Source: Planctomycetota bacterium (GTDB taxonomy: Bacteria > Planctomycetota > UBA1135 > UBA2386). From it: 27,266 nucleotides of DNA. The stretch covers positions 1 through 27,266 of the forward strand of contig JAEUHU010000345.1 of NCBI GenBank assembly GCA_016793305.1, in the 5' to 3' direction. The translations under genes were made by a program, and so were the position numbers. Below are positions 14,871 to 23,259 of the stretch, piece after piece. The notes beneath the pieces are model-generated. The model saw only the letters and a program-made list of their open reading frames with translations. It did no database searches and was not told the DNA's origin. Every line of letters starts with the position of its first letter. Positions within the stretch are counted from its first letter, which is position 1.

Positions 14871-15587
14871 TCAGCTCCTCTTCGGATTGCCGGCCGCCTG
14901 GCGGTTGTCCTCGATGCGGCCGAGCTTGCCCTTGTCGAGGTGGATGACCTTGTCGGCGTAGCTGGCCGCTTGCGGGTCGTGCGTGACCATCAGGATGGTC
15001 TTGTGCAGTTCCCGGTTCAGCCGCTGCAGCAGCTCGAGCACGCTGTCGGCGGTGGTGCGGTCGAGGTCGCCGGTCGGTTCGTCGGCGAGGATCAGCTGCG
15101 GATCGGTGGCGATCGCGCGCGCGATCGCGACACGCTGTTCCTGGCCGCCCGACAGCTCGCGCGGCTTGTGGTCCATGCGGTCCTTCAGCCCGACCAGCTC
15201 GAGCACGCGTTCGGCCTGGGCCCGGCGCTGCGCCTTGCTCAGTGGCGCGAGCAGCAGCGGCAGCTCGACGTTCTCGCGCGCACTGAGCACCGGCAGCAGG
15301 TTGAAGCCCTGGAACACGAAGCCGACGTTGGCGGCGCGCCACTGCGCCAGTTCGCCCGACGCGAGCTGGCCGAGGTCGGTTTCGCCGACCTGCACGAGGC
15401 CCTGGTCGGCCTGGTCGAGCCCACCGCACAGGTTCAGCAGCGTCGTCTTGCCGGAGCCCGACGGCCCCATCAGCGCGTAGAACGTGCCGCCGTCCATCAG
15501 CAGGTCGAGCTCGTCGAGCACGCGCAGCGCTTCGCCGCCGCGGCGGTAGGTCTTGGTGACGGAACGGAGCGTGATCGGAACGGCCAT
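14871..15587 (-). CDS. ABC transporter ATPase, LolD/MacB type
   Basis: 238 residues, ATG at 15587, close to the usual size for LolD-like stand-alone ATPases. All motifs are intact: Walker [10 protein letters not shown] (41-49), Q-loop Q93, signature LSGGQ (145-149), Walker B LILADE (165-170) with the D-loop at about D174, and the H-loop H203 (VTHD). [10 protein letters not shown] and [11 protein letters not shown] are typical of the MacB/LolD/FtsE branch. It powers the two permeases encoded just downstream, the nearer starting 4 nt after its stop. There are 30 nt between the adaptor stop and this ATG and no clear ribosome site, so translation may depend on the upstream gene. Confidence 0.93.
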   Translation of the reverse strand: MAVPITLRSVTKTYRRGGEALRVLDELDLLMDGGTFYALMGPSGSGKTTLLNLCGGLDQADQGLVQVGETDLGQLASGELAQWRAANVGFVFQGFNLLPVLSARENVELPLLLAPLSKAQRRAQAERVLELVGLKDRMDHKPRELSGGQEQRVAIARAIATDPQLILADEPTGDLDRTTADSVLELLQRLNRELHKTILMVTHDPQAASYADKVIHLDKGKLGRIEDNRQAAGNPKRS

Positions 15588-15617
15588 GATGGGGGCTCTG
15601 GCTGCGCGTCGCAGCGG

Positions 15618-17027
15618 TCAGGGTTGCTGCTGCACCCGGTCGCCGCTCTTCAGCGACGCCGGCGGGGCGAGCACGATGCGTTGGTTCGGCGACAGGCCGG
15701 CCTCGACCGCGATCCGGCCGTTCTTGCGTTCGCCGGCGGTCACCTTGGCGAAGCGCACGAGGTCGCGTTCGAGCACGAACGCGCCGAGCTGGCCGTCGAC
15801 GGTGACGAGCGCTTCTTCGGGCACCAGCATCGCTGCCTTGGCGGCGCTGCTGTCGGGCTCGGGCGCATCGGCGGCGCGGAACACGATGCGCACGCCCATC
15901 TCGGGCCGCAGCCGTTCGTCGCGGCGGTCGAGCTTGACGCGCACCTCGATGGTCGCCTTCTGCCGGTCGGCGGTCGGCCAGATGCGATCGACGGTGCCCG
16001 CGTAGCGTTCGTCGGGATAGGCGTCGAGGAACACGTCGGCCGGCGCACCCAGGCGCACCGAGGCGAGCGTCGTCTCGGGCACGTTGGCCTGCACCTCGAG
16101 CGAGTCGAAGTCGACCATCGTGCAGACCGCACCGCGGGCGTTGCTGCCGCCCTGCACGTTCGGCGAGACGACCTCGCCGACCTCGGCGTCCTTCAGCACG
16201 ACGATGCCGTCGAACGGGGCGCGCACGTCGGTCTTGTCGAGCGTGGCCTGCGCCAGGTCGCGGCCGGCTTTCGCGGACGCCAACTGGGCCTCGGCCACCG
16301 CGACGTCGCCGGTGGCGACCGCCAGCCGTTGTCGCGCCACCTCGGCGGTGCTGGCGCTGGCGGCGAGCGCCGCCTGGCTGGCGCGCCGCCGCGCGGCGGC
16401 GGCCTCCGCTTCGCTGCGGGCGCGATCGGCGTCGCGCTGGGCGCCGGCCTCGGTGCGGGCCAGCTCGGCGGTGCGAGCCCGCTCCTGCTCGGCGAACGCG
16501 AGCAACGCCTGGTTGGCGGCGTCCTGGGCGTCGGCGTTCTGCTGGCTGGCGAGCGCCTGTTCGAGGTCGGCGGCGCTGGCCAGCCTGGCGGCCTTGGCCC
16601 GCTCGACGGCGGAACCGGCCGCGGCGAGGTCGGCTTCGGCCCGCTGCAGAGCGGCGCGGAACTCGTCGGCGAACAGGCGGGCGACGATGTCGCCCTGCTT
16701 CACGACCGAGCCCTCGCGCACCGCGAGCTCGACGATGCGACCCGGCACGTCGGACGAGAGTGCCGCGCGGCGCGCGGCGACCACGTAGCCGTTCGCCGCG
16801 GTGCCGCGCACGGCCGCGGCGGCTGCCGGCGTCGCGGCGGTCACCACGAACGTGCGCACGGTCGGCAACCGCAGCCGGTCGGCGGCGCCGAGCAGGGCCG
16901 GGCCGAACAACCAGCCAACTCCGGCGAGCACGCCGAGCACGACCACACGGAGCGGCCAGGGGCTGCGGCGACGGGGACTGCGGGTCCCGGGGGTGGGGCG
17001 CTCGATCTTCAGGCTCTGCAGATCCAC
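15618..17027 (-). CDS. HlyD/MacA-type periplasmic adaptor (membrane fusion protein)
   Basis: 469 residues from GTG 17027, chosen because GGAG lies 6 nt before it (complement of 17034-17037) and because the chain then starts with a short cytosolic tail and one helix (27-47). Order: lipoyl half (80-118, GYVVAARRAALSSDVPGRI and EGSVVKQGD), a long Ala/Glu/Arg-rich helical hairpin (about 121-265), second lipoyl half (266-300, DVRAPFDGIVVLKDAEVGE), beta-barrel, and a C-terminal membrane-proximal domain. The hairpin should contact a TolC-like outer-membrane channel, which is not encoded in this window. First gene of the five-gene export operon and divergent from uspA. An in-frame extension to 17147 has no signal features and overlaps the uspA start region. 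Confidence 0.88.
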   Translation of the reverse strand: MDLQSLKIERPTPGTRSPRRRSPWPLRVVVLGVLAGVGWLFGPALLGAADRLRLPTVRTFVVTAATPAAAAAVRGTAANGYVVAARRAALSSDVPGRIVELAVREGSVVKQGDIVARLFADEFRAALQRAEADLAAAGSAVERAKAARLASAADLEQALASQQNADAQDAANQALLAFAEQERARTAELARTEAGAQRDADRARSEAEAAAARRRASQAALAASASTAEVARQRLAVATGDVAVAEAQLASAKAGRDLAQATLDKTDVRAPFDGIVVLKDAEVGEVVSPNVQGGSNARGAVCTMVDFDSLEVQANVPETTLASVRLGAPADVFLDAYPDERYAGTVDRIWPTADRQKATIEVRVKLDRRDERLRPEMGVRIVFRAADAPEPDSSAAKAAMLVPEEALVTVDGQLGAFVLERDLVRFAKVTAGERKNGRIAVEAGLSPNQRIVLAPPASLKSGDRVQQQP

Positions 17028-17033
17028 GGCGGG

Positions 17034-17037
17034 CTCC
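17034..17037 (-). promoter_or_regulatory. Ribosome binding site deciding the GTG start of the adaptor
   Basis: On the minus strand the sequence reads GGAGCCCGCC-GTG. GGAG with 6-nt spacing supports GTG 17027 over the longer open frame that begins at 17147. Confidence 0.65.
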
Positions 17038-17099
17038 GGGCGGCGTACGAAGGGCGAGCAGGATAGCCGACGCGGTCTCGAAATGCCGCAGCACGTGCG

Positions 17100-17105
17100 T
17101 ATGGT
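17100..17105 (+). promoter_or_regulatory. -10-like hexamer directly before uspA
   Basis: TATGGT, 8 nt before ATG 17114. No Shine-Dalgarno sequence and no convincing -35 box are visible. It is one of several such cases in this window. Confidence 0.3.
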
Positions 17106-17113
17106 TCGGTGCC

Positions 17114-17572
17114 ATGGTGGCTCCGGTCGTGCGCCGCATCCTGGCACCCGTCGAGATCGCCGAGTCCCGCGACCCGGAGCTCGGCTACGCGATCGCGCTC
17201 GCCGCCCAGCTGCGCGCCGAGCTGCTGCTGCTCGTCGTGGTCGACACGCCGGCGACCGTCAACCTGATCGGCCGGCACCGCGCGATGGCCGCGGGCACTC
17301 GCGACTTCGACAAGGCGCTGCACCAGGAGGTGCAGGGCATGCTGCAGAAGCTGGTCGACACCGCCGCGGCGTCGGGCGTGCACGCGCTCGGCCACCTGAC
17401 GTTCAGCGAGGACGTCGAAGAACAGATCCTGAAGGAGGCACTGGTGCAGCAGGTCGATCTGATCCTGGTCCGGTCGCGCGGGCGCACCGGCTTCATGAAG
17501 GCGCTGCTCGGCAGCACCGCCGGCGAGATCCTGAAAGCCGCACCGTGCCCGGTGCTGGTGGCGCGCGCTTGA
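17114..17572 (+). CDS. Universal stress protein (UspA family), single domain
   Basis: 152 residues from ATG 17114. The first strand reads RRILAPVEIAES (7-18), the usual start of the Usp fold, and the chain ends APCPVLVARA as in most family members. The ATP loop, normally G-2x-G-9x-G-S/T, here reads R-SR-G-RTGFMKALL-G-S: spacing and the last two glycines are kept but the first glycine is Arg, so nucleotide binding may be altered. Usp proteins are small dimeric stress-response proteins with varied regulatory roles. The stop TGA shares three bases with a TTG that probably starts the LonH-type protease, so stress protein and protease are likely made together. Confidence 0.9.
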   Translation: MVAPVVRRILAPVEIAESRDPELGYAIALAAQLRAELLLLVVVDTPATVNLIGRHRAMAAGTRDFDKALHQEVQGMLQKLVDTAAASGVHALGHLTFSEDVEEQILKEALVQQVDLILVRSRGRTGFMKALLGSTAGEILKAAPCPVLVARA

Positions 17573-20091
17573 GCCGCTCGTCGCGAACGGGCGCCCGCGG
17601 GGAGGCCCGCTCGGCCGCGGGCAAGGCGAACGGCGCACCCAAGGGGACCGCTCGCAGCGGCCGCGCACCGGCGCGGTTGCGGTCGGGGGGTGGCGCCGAA
17701 CTCGGCAAGGTGCCGCCGGGCGTCTACCGGGTGCCGGCCCAGGAACTGCGCTGGACGTGCGGTCCGTTGACGCCGTCCGGCAAGCCGCCGACCGCCGCGT
17801 TCCTGCTCGGCCAGGACCGGCCGATGGCGGCGATCCGCACCGGACTGTCGATCGACGCACAAGGCTACAACCTGTTCGTCTCGGGCCTGATGGGCTCCGG
17901 CCGCACCGCGGTCGTCGAGCTGCTGCTGCGCGACATCCAGCCGATCTGCCGGCGCACGATGGACCGCGTGTTCGTGTTCAACTTCCGCGAACCGAACCGC
18001 CCGCTGCTGGTGTCGCTGCCGGCCGGCAAGGCGGCGGCGTTCCGCGACGACCTGCTCGAGTTCGGCCGCTCGCTGCACGGTTCGCTGCTGTCGGCCCTGC
18101 GGTCGCGCCCGCACCGCATGTCGCGCCGCGTCGTGCGCCGCGCCAGCGGTGGCCGCGAACGCCGCATCATGGACGCGCTGAGCCGCCAGGCGCAGAAGCA
18201 GGGCTGCGCGCTGGTGCGCTTCCAGGCCCAGAACGGCGCCTCGACGGCCGACATCTATCCGGTGGTCGACGGCGAGCCGATCACGCTCGACGCACTGTCG
18301 GCGCTGGTCCTCGAGGGCAAGGTCGCGGAAGCCGATCGAGCCCGCCTGCTGAACCAGCGCGAACAGCTGCTCGAGCGGCTCGAGGAGGTCAACGACCGCA
18401 TCCGCCAGGAGCAAGCGCGCATCGACGGCGAGCTGCGCACGATGGATCGCCAGCTGGCCTGGAAGGTGCTGCGCGCCCACCAGAAGCAGTTCCAGCTCCG
18501 TTGGCCGCAGCCCGAGGTCGCCGACTGGCTCGACGCCGCCGGCGAGTTCGTCGAGCAGCACCTGCAGCAGTTCGTCGGCGTCGAGCCCGAAGGCGACGAG
18601 GAACCCAAGAGCGGCGAAGCCCTGCCGCCGAGCACCGCGGTGCCGCGGCTCGGCGAGTTCATGGTCAAGATCGTCAAGACGTCGTTCCACGACGCCTGTC
18701 CGGTGGTGATCGAGACCAATCCGACCTACGGCAACCTGTTCGGCACGATCACGCCGCCGCAGGACGGCACGCCGCCTGGACCGCTGCACGTGAACCCAGG
18801 TGCCCTGCTGCGGGCCGAGGGCGGCTACCTGGTGCTGCGCTGCCTCGACGTGCTGCGCGAGAACGGCGTCTGGCAGCAGCTCAAGCGCACGCTGCAGACC
18901 GGCAAGCTCGAGATCCGCGAGTTCGACCAGGGTGCTGGGGCGCAGACCGGCTCGCTGCAGCCCGAGGCGATCCCGATCGACCTGAAGGTCGTGCTGATCG
19001 GCGAGCCCGGCGTCTACGAGCAGCTCGCCGCCGAGGACGCGCAGTTCCCGCAGATCTTCAAGATCCACGCCGAGTTCGACAGCTCGATCCCGGTCGAGCC
19101 GAAGAACCTGACCCGCTACGCCGACTACCTGCAGTGGCTGGTCGACACCGAGAAGCTGAAGCCGTTCGCGGCCTCGGCGTTCGCGGCGGTCGCCGAGTAC
19201 GGCGCCCGCGCCGCCGGCCGCCGCGATCGGCTGATCACGCGCTACAGCGAGATCGGCGACCTGGCGCGCGAAGCGGCGCACATCGCCGCCACCGCCGGCG
19301 CTCGCACGGTGCAGCGCGCCCACGTCGAGCGGGCGGTCGAGATGCAGCGGCAGCGCCACGACCTGCCGCAGGAGCTGACCGACCGCGACTACACCGCCGG
19401 CTACATGCGGCTGTCGACGCGCGGCTCGGTGGTCGGGCAGATCAACGCGCTGACCGTGCTCGACACCGGTTCGATCGAGTTCGGCCGGCCCTGCCGCATC
19501 ACCTGCAACAGCGGCGTCGCGACCGCGCAGCGCAGCGGCCTCGTCAACATCGAGGGGCTCGCCAACCTGTCGGGGCCGATCCACGACAAGGGCGTGATGA
19601 TCTTGGAAGGCTTCCTGCTGCAGGAGTTCGGCCGCGAAGGGCCGCTTTGCATGCAGGCGACGATCTGCTTCGAGCAGCTCTACAACGGCGTCGAAGGCGA
19701 CAGCGCGTCGTTGGCCCAGCTATTGGCGTTGCTGAGTTCGCTGAGCGGCGTGCCATTGCGCCAGGGCCTCGCGATCACCGGCTCGGTGAACCAGAAGGGC
19801 GAAGTGCAGGCGGTGGGTGGCGTCACCGCGAAGATCGAAGGCTTCTTCCGGCTGTGCCGGTCGCGGCGTCTCGACGGCAAGCAGGGCGTCGTGCTGCCGC
19901 GCGCGAACGTCGGCGACCTGATGCTCGACCACGACGTGGTCGAGGCGGTGCAGAAGGGCGACTTCGCGGTCTACGCCGTCCCTTCGGTCGCGGACGCGAT
20001 CGAGGTGTTCACCGGCGTACCGGGGGCCGAAGTGATCGAGCGGGTGCGCACGATCCTGCGCGAGTTCCGCGGACGCGCTGGCGGGAACTGA
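17569..20091 (+). CDS. LonH-type ATP-dependent protease (AAA_32 + Lon S16 domain)
   Basis: 840 residues from TTG 17569. The catalytic dyad is S712 (EGDSAS) and K755 (TAKIEGFF); the 43-residue spacing equals that of E. coli Lon S679/K722. The ATP loop is GLMGSGRT (106-113), with Arg where Walker A normally has Lys, a known trait of this branch (E. coli YcbZ relatives). RAEGGYLVLRCLDVL marks the Walker B region; a coiled-coil insert lies at about 260-310 and an alpha-helical lid at about 520-610. There is no N-terminal LAN substrate domain as in LonA. Start: TTG 17569 gives a TTGA overlap with uspA, and the next 45 codons have coding-type GC-rich third positions. TTG 17677 and GTG 17710 are alternatives that would remove an Arg/Gly/Ala tail. 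It probably degrades unfolded or specific proteins; substrate unknown. Confidence 0.88.
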   Translation: MSRSSRTGARGEARSAAGKANGAPKGTARSGRAPARLRSGGGAELGKVPPGVYRVPAQELRWTCGPLTPSGKPPTAAFLLGQDRPMAAIRTGLSIDAQGYNLFVSGLMGSGRTAVVELLLRDIQPICRRTMDRVFVFNFREPNRPLLVSLPAGKAAAFRDDLLEFGRSLHGSLLSALRSRPHRMSRRVVRRASGGRERRIMDALSRQAQKQGCALVRFQAQNGASTADIYPVVDGEPITLDALSALVLEGKVAEADRARLLNQREQLLERLEEVNDRIRQEQARIDGELRTMDRQLAWKVLRAHQKQFQLRWPQPEVADWLDAAGEFVEQHLQQFVGVEPEGDEEPKSGEALPPSTAVPRLGEFMVKIVKTSFHDACPVVIETNPTYGNLFGTITPPQDGTPPGPLHVNPGALLRAEGGYLVLRCLDVLRENGVWQQLKRTLQTGKLEIREFDQGAGAQTGSLQPEAIPIDLKVVLIGEPGVYEQLAAEDAQFPQIFKIHAEFDSSIPVEPKNLTRYADYLQWLVDTEKLKPFAASAFAAVAEYGARAAGRRDRLITRYSEIGDLAREAAHIAATAGARTVQRAHVERAVEMQRQRHDLPQELTDRDYTAGYMRLSTRGSVVGQINALTVLDTGSIEFGRPCRITCNSGVATAQRSGLVNIEGLANLSGPIHDKGVMILEGFLLQEFGREGPLCMQATICFEQLYNGVEGDSASLAQLLALLSSLSGVPLRQGLAITGSVNQKGEVQAVGGVTAKIEGFFRLCRSRRLDGKQGVVLPRANVGDLMLDHDVVEAVQKGDFAVYAVPSVADAIEVFTGVPGAEVIERVRTILREFRGRAGGN

Positions 20092-20105
20092 CCGGCGCCC
20101 CGGTC
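20090..20105 (+). terminator. Hairpin at the stop codon of the protease gene
   Basis: GACCGG (20090-20095), loop CGCC, CCGGTC (20100-20105). It overlaps the TGA stop and lies in the 58-bp gap before the convergent dynamin gene. There is no U-tract. Confidence 0.35.
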
Positions 20106-20149
20106 CTCGAGTCAGCCAGTCGCCGTGGGATCGCTGCTGCGGGCTCGGT

Positions 20150-22282
20150 TCAGCCGGTCTTCTCGGCCGAACGCGCGTCGCGCGGTCGCGCCGCCGAGGG
20201 AGCGACCGACTTGCCGTCGCGGGGCCGCGGGGCCTGCGGCGCCAGCACGACGTCCTTGCCCGCAGCCGGGGCAGCCTGGACTTCGTGGTCGAAGTTCTTC
20301 TCGAGCTCGACCAGCTGCGGGCGGCGCGCCATCGTCGCGTCGACCAGCGATTGGATCGGCTCGGCGACGGCGATCAGGCGGTTGCGCACGGCGGTCAGCT
20401 CCTGCTGCTTCTGCAGCAGCCGCGGCTGGTAGGCCGCCAGCTGCGCCACCAGCGCCTTGGTGGCGGCGGCGAAGAACTTCGCCCCGAAGTGCTCCTTCAG
20501 CACCCCGGTGGTCTCCGGCTGCAGCTGGGCGCGGAACTGCGCCACGCACTGGTGCAGGAACAAGCGGCCCGGCTCGCCGAGGCGCGCGGCCTTCTCCTTG
20601 CCGGGGATCTTCAGGTCCGGCTTCGACACAGGTCCGAACAGCCGTTCGCGCACCCGCTCGAGCGAGCGGAACGCGACCATGTCGAGCATGCTCTTCTTCA
20701 GCGGCATCGCACCGAGGTCGACCGGCACCGAGGTCGAGGCGGGCCACGGCACGGTGCCCACCGCGGCCAGCGCATGGGCCTTGAGCTGGCGCAGGTCGAT
20801 GCCGGCGCGACGCACCAGCTCGGGGATGCCGTCCGGCAGGTCGAGTCCGGCGTCGAGCTGGCTCGCCGTCTGGTCGAACGTGCGCCGCGCCGCCGCGTGG
20901 ACCTCCTCGCGATGGTCGCGGACCAGCGGCGTCCACTGGCCGACGGTCAGCCACTCGAGGCTGTGGCTCGACAGGAACCACGTGTCGATCGACGCGCCGA
21001 GCGTGCGCAGCAGCTTGGCGCCGGCGTCGCGAGCGAAGCGTTCGACTTCGGCGTCGAGCTCGCGCGTGCCGCGCGCGAACGCAGCGCTCCAGTCGAGCGT
21101 CAACGCCTGCTGCATGCGCTTCTGTTCGGCGGCGAGCCAGTGCAGCTGCTCGTCGAGTTCGCGCAGCCGTTCGGCCAGCCGCTGCACGTCCTTGCCGCCG
21201 AGGTGCTGCAGCGTCTCACCGAGCAGCGTCTCGGCGCGCTGCAGCGAGTCGCGCAGGAACGCGGCCATGTACTCGTTGCTGGCCAGGTACTCGGACAGGT
21301 CCTTGCGGAACGCCTGGAAGCCCTGCGGGGCGTCGCCGAGCGGTGCCTTCTGCAGCACCGAGCTGGCGGCGTGCAGCAGGTCGACCGGGTACATGCGCAC
21401 GCGGCCTTCCTTGGCGGCCTGCTGCAGCGGGGCCGACATCGCCAGCTGCTCGAACGCACGCAGCACCGCCTGCGGTTCGGACTGCTCGAGGCTCGGCACC
21501 AGCTTGCCGTCCGGCGAGACGTCGCGCTTGTGCGCGTCGACGTTGACGACCAGGAAGATGCGGCTGAACAGGTCCAACAGCTGCTGGAACTCGGCGAACA
21601 CCTGCTCGAGGAACAGCGTGTCGCTCTTGACGACGAAGATCGCGCACGCCGCGGCGTTGCGGAAGTCGCGCGTCATGCGGTCGTAGCCAAAGCGCATGCG
21701 CGTGTAGAGGCCGGGCGTGTCGACCAGCACCGCACCGGTCGACGCGAGTTCGCTGCCCGGCACGCGCACGTCGACGCGGCGGATCGCCTGCGGGAAGTGT
21801 TCCTGCGGGTCGAACGTGACGCCACGCTGCTCGGCGGTGCGGATCGCGGTGGCGAGTTCGCCGTGCGCCTTGTCGATGTGCTGCGCCAGCGCGCGCGGCT
21901 CCTGGAAGAGTCGCGTGCTGCCGTCGTAGGCGGTGACCGCGTACTCGCGCTGCTTGCCGGCGCTGACGAACACGAGGCACGGATAGGCCGGCAGGCTCGA
22001 CACCTCGCTGACGTAGGCGGCCGCGATCGCGTTCATCAGCGTCGACTTGCCGCTCTTCAGCGGGCCGAAGATCAGCACGTAGGCCTGCTGCTCGGCGACC
22101 TTGTCGCACAGCGTCTGCAGCTGGTGGCGCACTTCGCGCAGCGGCGCCTGCAGGCTGCGGCCCGGCACGTCGTCGGCGGCGTGCTCGAGCGCTTGCAGCG
22201 TGGTCGACAGATCCTCGAGCAACGGCCGCAGCGTGCCGTCGAACTGCTGGCAATAGGTGCCGAGCTGGGTGCGCATGCGCAT
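20150..22282 (-). CDS. Dynamin-like GTPase
   Basis: 710 residues, ATG at 22282 (a second ATG lies two codons on). After a helical N-terminus, the GTPase domain has G1 GPLKSGKST (73-81), a plausible G2 around the Pro-rich LPAYPCL (97-103), G3 DTPG (188-191) and, where NKxD is expected, FLVVNVDAHKRD (243-254), a degenerate G4. The remaining 440 residues are mostly helical, with a coiled-coil-like stretch near 395-440. No obvious transmembrane helix is visible, so membrane contact would be peripheral. The last 35 residues are Pro/Arg/Ala-rich and repeat RPRD. Bacterial dynamin-like proteins remodel or protect membranes; this one is not next to a second dynamin gene, unlike paired systems such as LeoABC or DynAB. 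It may be co-transcribed with the carbonic-anhydrase-like gene 170 nt upstream, though a hairpin lies between them. Confidence 0.85.
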   Translation of the reverse strand: MRMRTQLGTYCQQFDGTLRPLLEDLSTTLQALEHAADDVPGRSLQAPLREVRHQLQTLCDKVAEQQAYVLIFGPLKSGKSTLMNAIAAAYVSEVSSLPAYPCLVFVSAGKQREYAVTAYDGSTRLFQEPRALAQHIDKAHGELATAIRTAEQRGVTFDPQEHFPQAIRRVDVRVPGSELASTGAVLVDTPGLYTRMRFGYDRMTRDFRNAAACAIFVVKSDTLFLEQVFAEFQQLLDLFSRIFLVVNVDAHKRDVSPDGKLVPSLEQSEPQAVLRAFEQLAMSAPLQQAAKEGRVRMYPVDLLHAASSVLQKAPLGDAPQGFQAFRKDLSEYLASNEYMAAFLRDSLQRAETLLGETLQHLGGKDVQRLAERLRELDEQLHWLAAEQKRMQQALTLDWSAAFARGTRELDAEVERFARDAGAKLLRTLGASIDTWFLSSHSLEWLTVGQWTPLVRDHREEVHAAARRTFDQTASQLDAGLDLPDGIPELVRRAGIDLRQLKAHALAAVGTVPWPASTSVPVDLGAMPLKKSMLDMVAFRSLERVRERLFGPVSKPDLKIPGKEKAARLGEPGRLFLHQCVAQFRAQLQPETTGVLKEHFGAKFFAAATKALVAQLAAYQPRLLQKQQELTAVRNRLIAVAEPIQSLVDATMARRPQLVELEKNFDHEVQAAPAAGKDVVLAPQAPRPRDGKSVAPSAARPRDARSAEKTG

Positions 22283-22415
22283 GCGAAGGCGAGTGGGGGG
22301 CGTGGGCCCGGGCGAGGGGTCGGACGAGCGCGCGGACCAGACCGCGCGGGCGCGCCATTGGAGCGAAGCGCCGTCACGAAGGGAGCAGCAGCTGGAAGGT
22401 TTTTTGTCACCACGA

Positions 22416-22444
22416 CCTGGAGAACCTGGAACGTTCTCCACAGG
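22416..22444 (-). terminator. Hairpin just after the carbonic-anhydrase-like gene
   Basis: TGGAGAAC (22418-22425) pairs with GTTCTCCA (22433-22440) around a 7-nt loop. CC 22416-22417 can pair with GG 22443-22444 across a 2-nt bulge. It begins 8 nt after the minus-strand stop. No U-tract follows on the minus strand, where the homopolymer at 22400-22405 reads A6. The remaining sequence to 22283 shows no gene. Confidence 0.4.
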
Positions 22445-22452
22445 CCGCGCGG

Positions 22453-23253
22453 TCAGCGCACGGGCGCCAGCGGCATCGTGTCGACCTTGTGGTGGTGCCA
22501 GACGATCGCGCCCGACTTCGGCTCGATCTCGCCGGGCAGCACGCGCAGCTCGTCGGTCGCCGAGCGCCGCGTCAGCAGGTCGCTGGCGGCGAGCAGCAGC
22601 TCGCGCTGCATCTGCACCACGGTCTTCGGCAGCGGCTGCCGGCGCCGTTCGGCTTCGCGGCGCGCGACCTCGGCGCGGCGCGCCAGGGGATCGGTGGTGG
22701 GCGCAGTGCCGTCGGTCGCGGCACCCGGCGAGCCGGGTGCCTGCGCGAGGCTTTGGCAGGCGGCATGGCCGAGCACGAGCACCAGGGACAGCCGCTCGGC
22801 GACGACCACGCGTTCGAGCAGGGCGACGGTCTCGGCACCGACGAACGGACCGGGCACGGCGAGCAGCAGCACGTCCTCGCGACGCAGCCCGAGCAGTGCC
22901 GGCACGTCGACGTCGCAGTCGGCGCAGACCACCACGGCACAGACGTAGCGACCGGCTCCGGCGGGACGCGGCTTCGGGGCCGGCATCGACTCGGCCTTGG
23001 CGCGGGCGGCGACTACGGCGGCATTGCCGCCCTGCACGTGTTCGAAGGCCAGCAACGGATGCAGCGTCAGCTGGGGGTGGTGCTCGGGAAGCGCGCCGGC
23101 GCCGCGCTTCCGATCGGCGACCGGCTTGGTCTCGGCGGCAGGTGCAGCGGTGGACGCAGGCGCCTTCACGGGAGCTCCGTTGGCCTCGTGCTGTGCCACC
23201 ACGCCGGCGAGCGGCAGGGCCACGGCGAAGCAGACGGCGAACGAGACGCGCAT
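22453..23253 (-). CDS. Secreted, degenerate beta-carbonic-anhydrase-like protein
   Basis: 266 residues from ATG 23253, which gives a clean signal peptide (1-20, cut at VVA-Q). After an Ala/Pro linker, residues 66-82 (PLLAFEHVQGGNAAVVA) match the start of beta-carbonic anhydrases (P-x-x-AL-x-x-L-x-x-GN-x-RF). CADCDV (110-115) replaces CxDxRV: zinc ligand C110 and D112 are kept but the catalytic Arg is D114. LVLVLGHAACQ (157-167) keeps H163 and C166 of the GHxxCG motif. The C-terminus (VQMQRELLLAASDLL, then LRVLPGEIEPKSGAIVW) follows the family's closing helix and strand. Zinc binding is therefore likely, but CO2 hydration is doubtful because the Asp-Arg dyad that opens the fourth zinc ligand position is broken. 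The assignment rests on motif order and could be tested by structure prediction. It is divergent from korA. Confidence 0.7.
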   Translation of the reverse strand: MRVSFAVCFAVALPLAGVVAQHEANGAPVKAPASTAAPAAETKPVADRKRGAGALPEHHPQLTLHPLLAFEHVQGGNAAVVAARAKAESMPAPKPRPAGAGRYVCAVVVCADCDVDVPALLGLRREDVLLLAVPGPFVGAETVALLERVVVAERLSLVLVLGHAACQSLAQAPGSPGAATDGTAPTTDPLARRAEVARREAERRRQPLPKTVVQMQRELLLAASDLLTRRSATDELRVLPGEIEPKSGAIVWHHHKVDTMPLAPVR

Positions 23254-23259
23254 GTCGGG

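Noticed and set aside
22400..22405. T6 run as the U-tract of an intrinsic terminator
   Set aside because: The hairpin lies downstream of the T-run on the plus strand, and the run reads A6 on the minus strand, so it cannot serve as U-tract for either direction.
22419..22439. LexA-like operator (GAAC...GTTC) downstream of the carbonic-anhydrase-like gene
   Set aside because: The Gram-positive/actinobacterial LexA box needs GAAC-N4-GTTC; here the halves are separated by 7 nt or abut directly. The site is better explained as a hairpin.
22435..22443. DnaA-box-like TTCTCCACA near a T6 run, as a possible replication origin
   Set aside because: There is a single copy with one mismatch to TTATCCACA, with no cluster, no AT-rich unwinding region and no dnaA or dnaN nearby.
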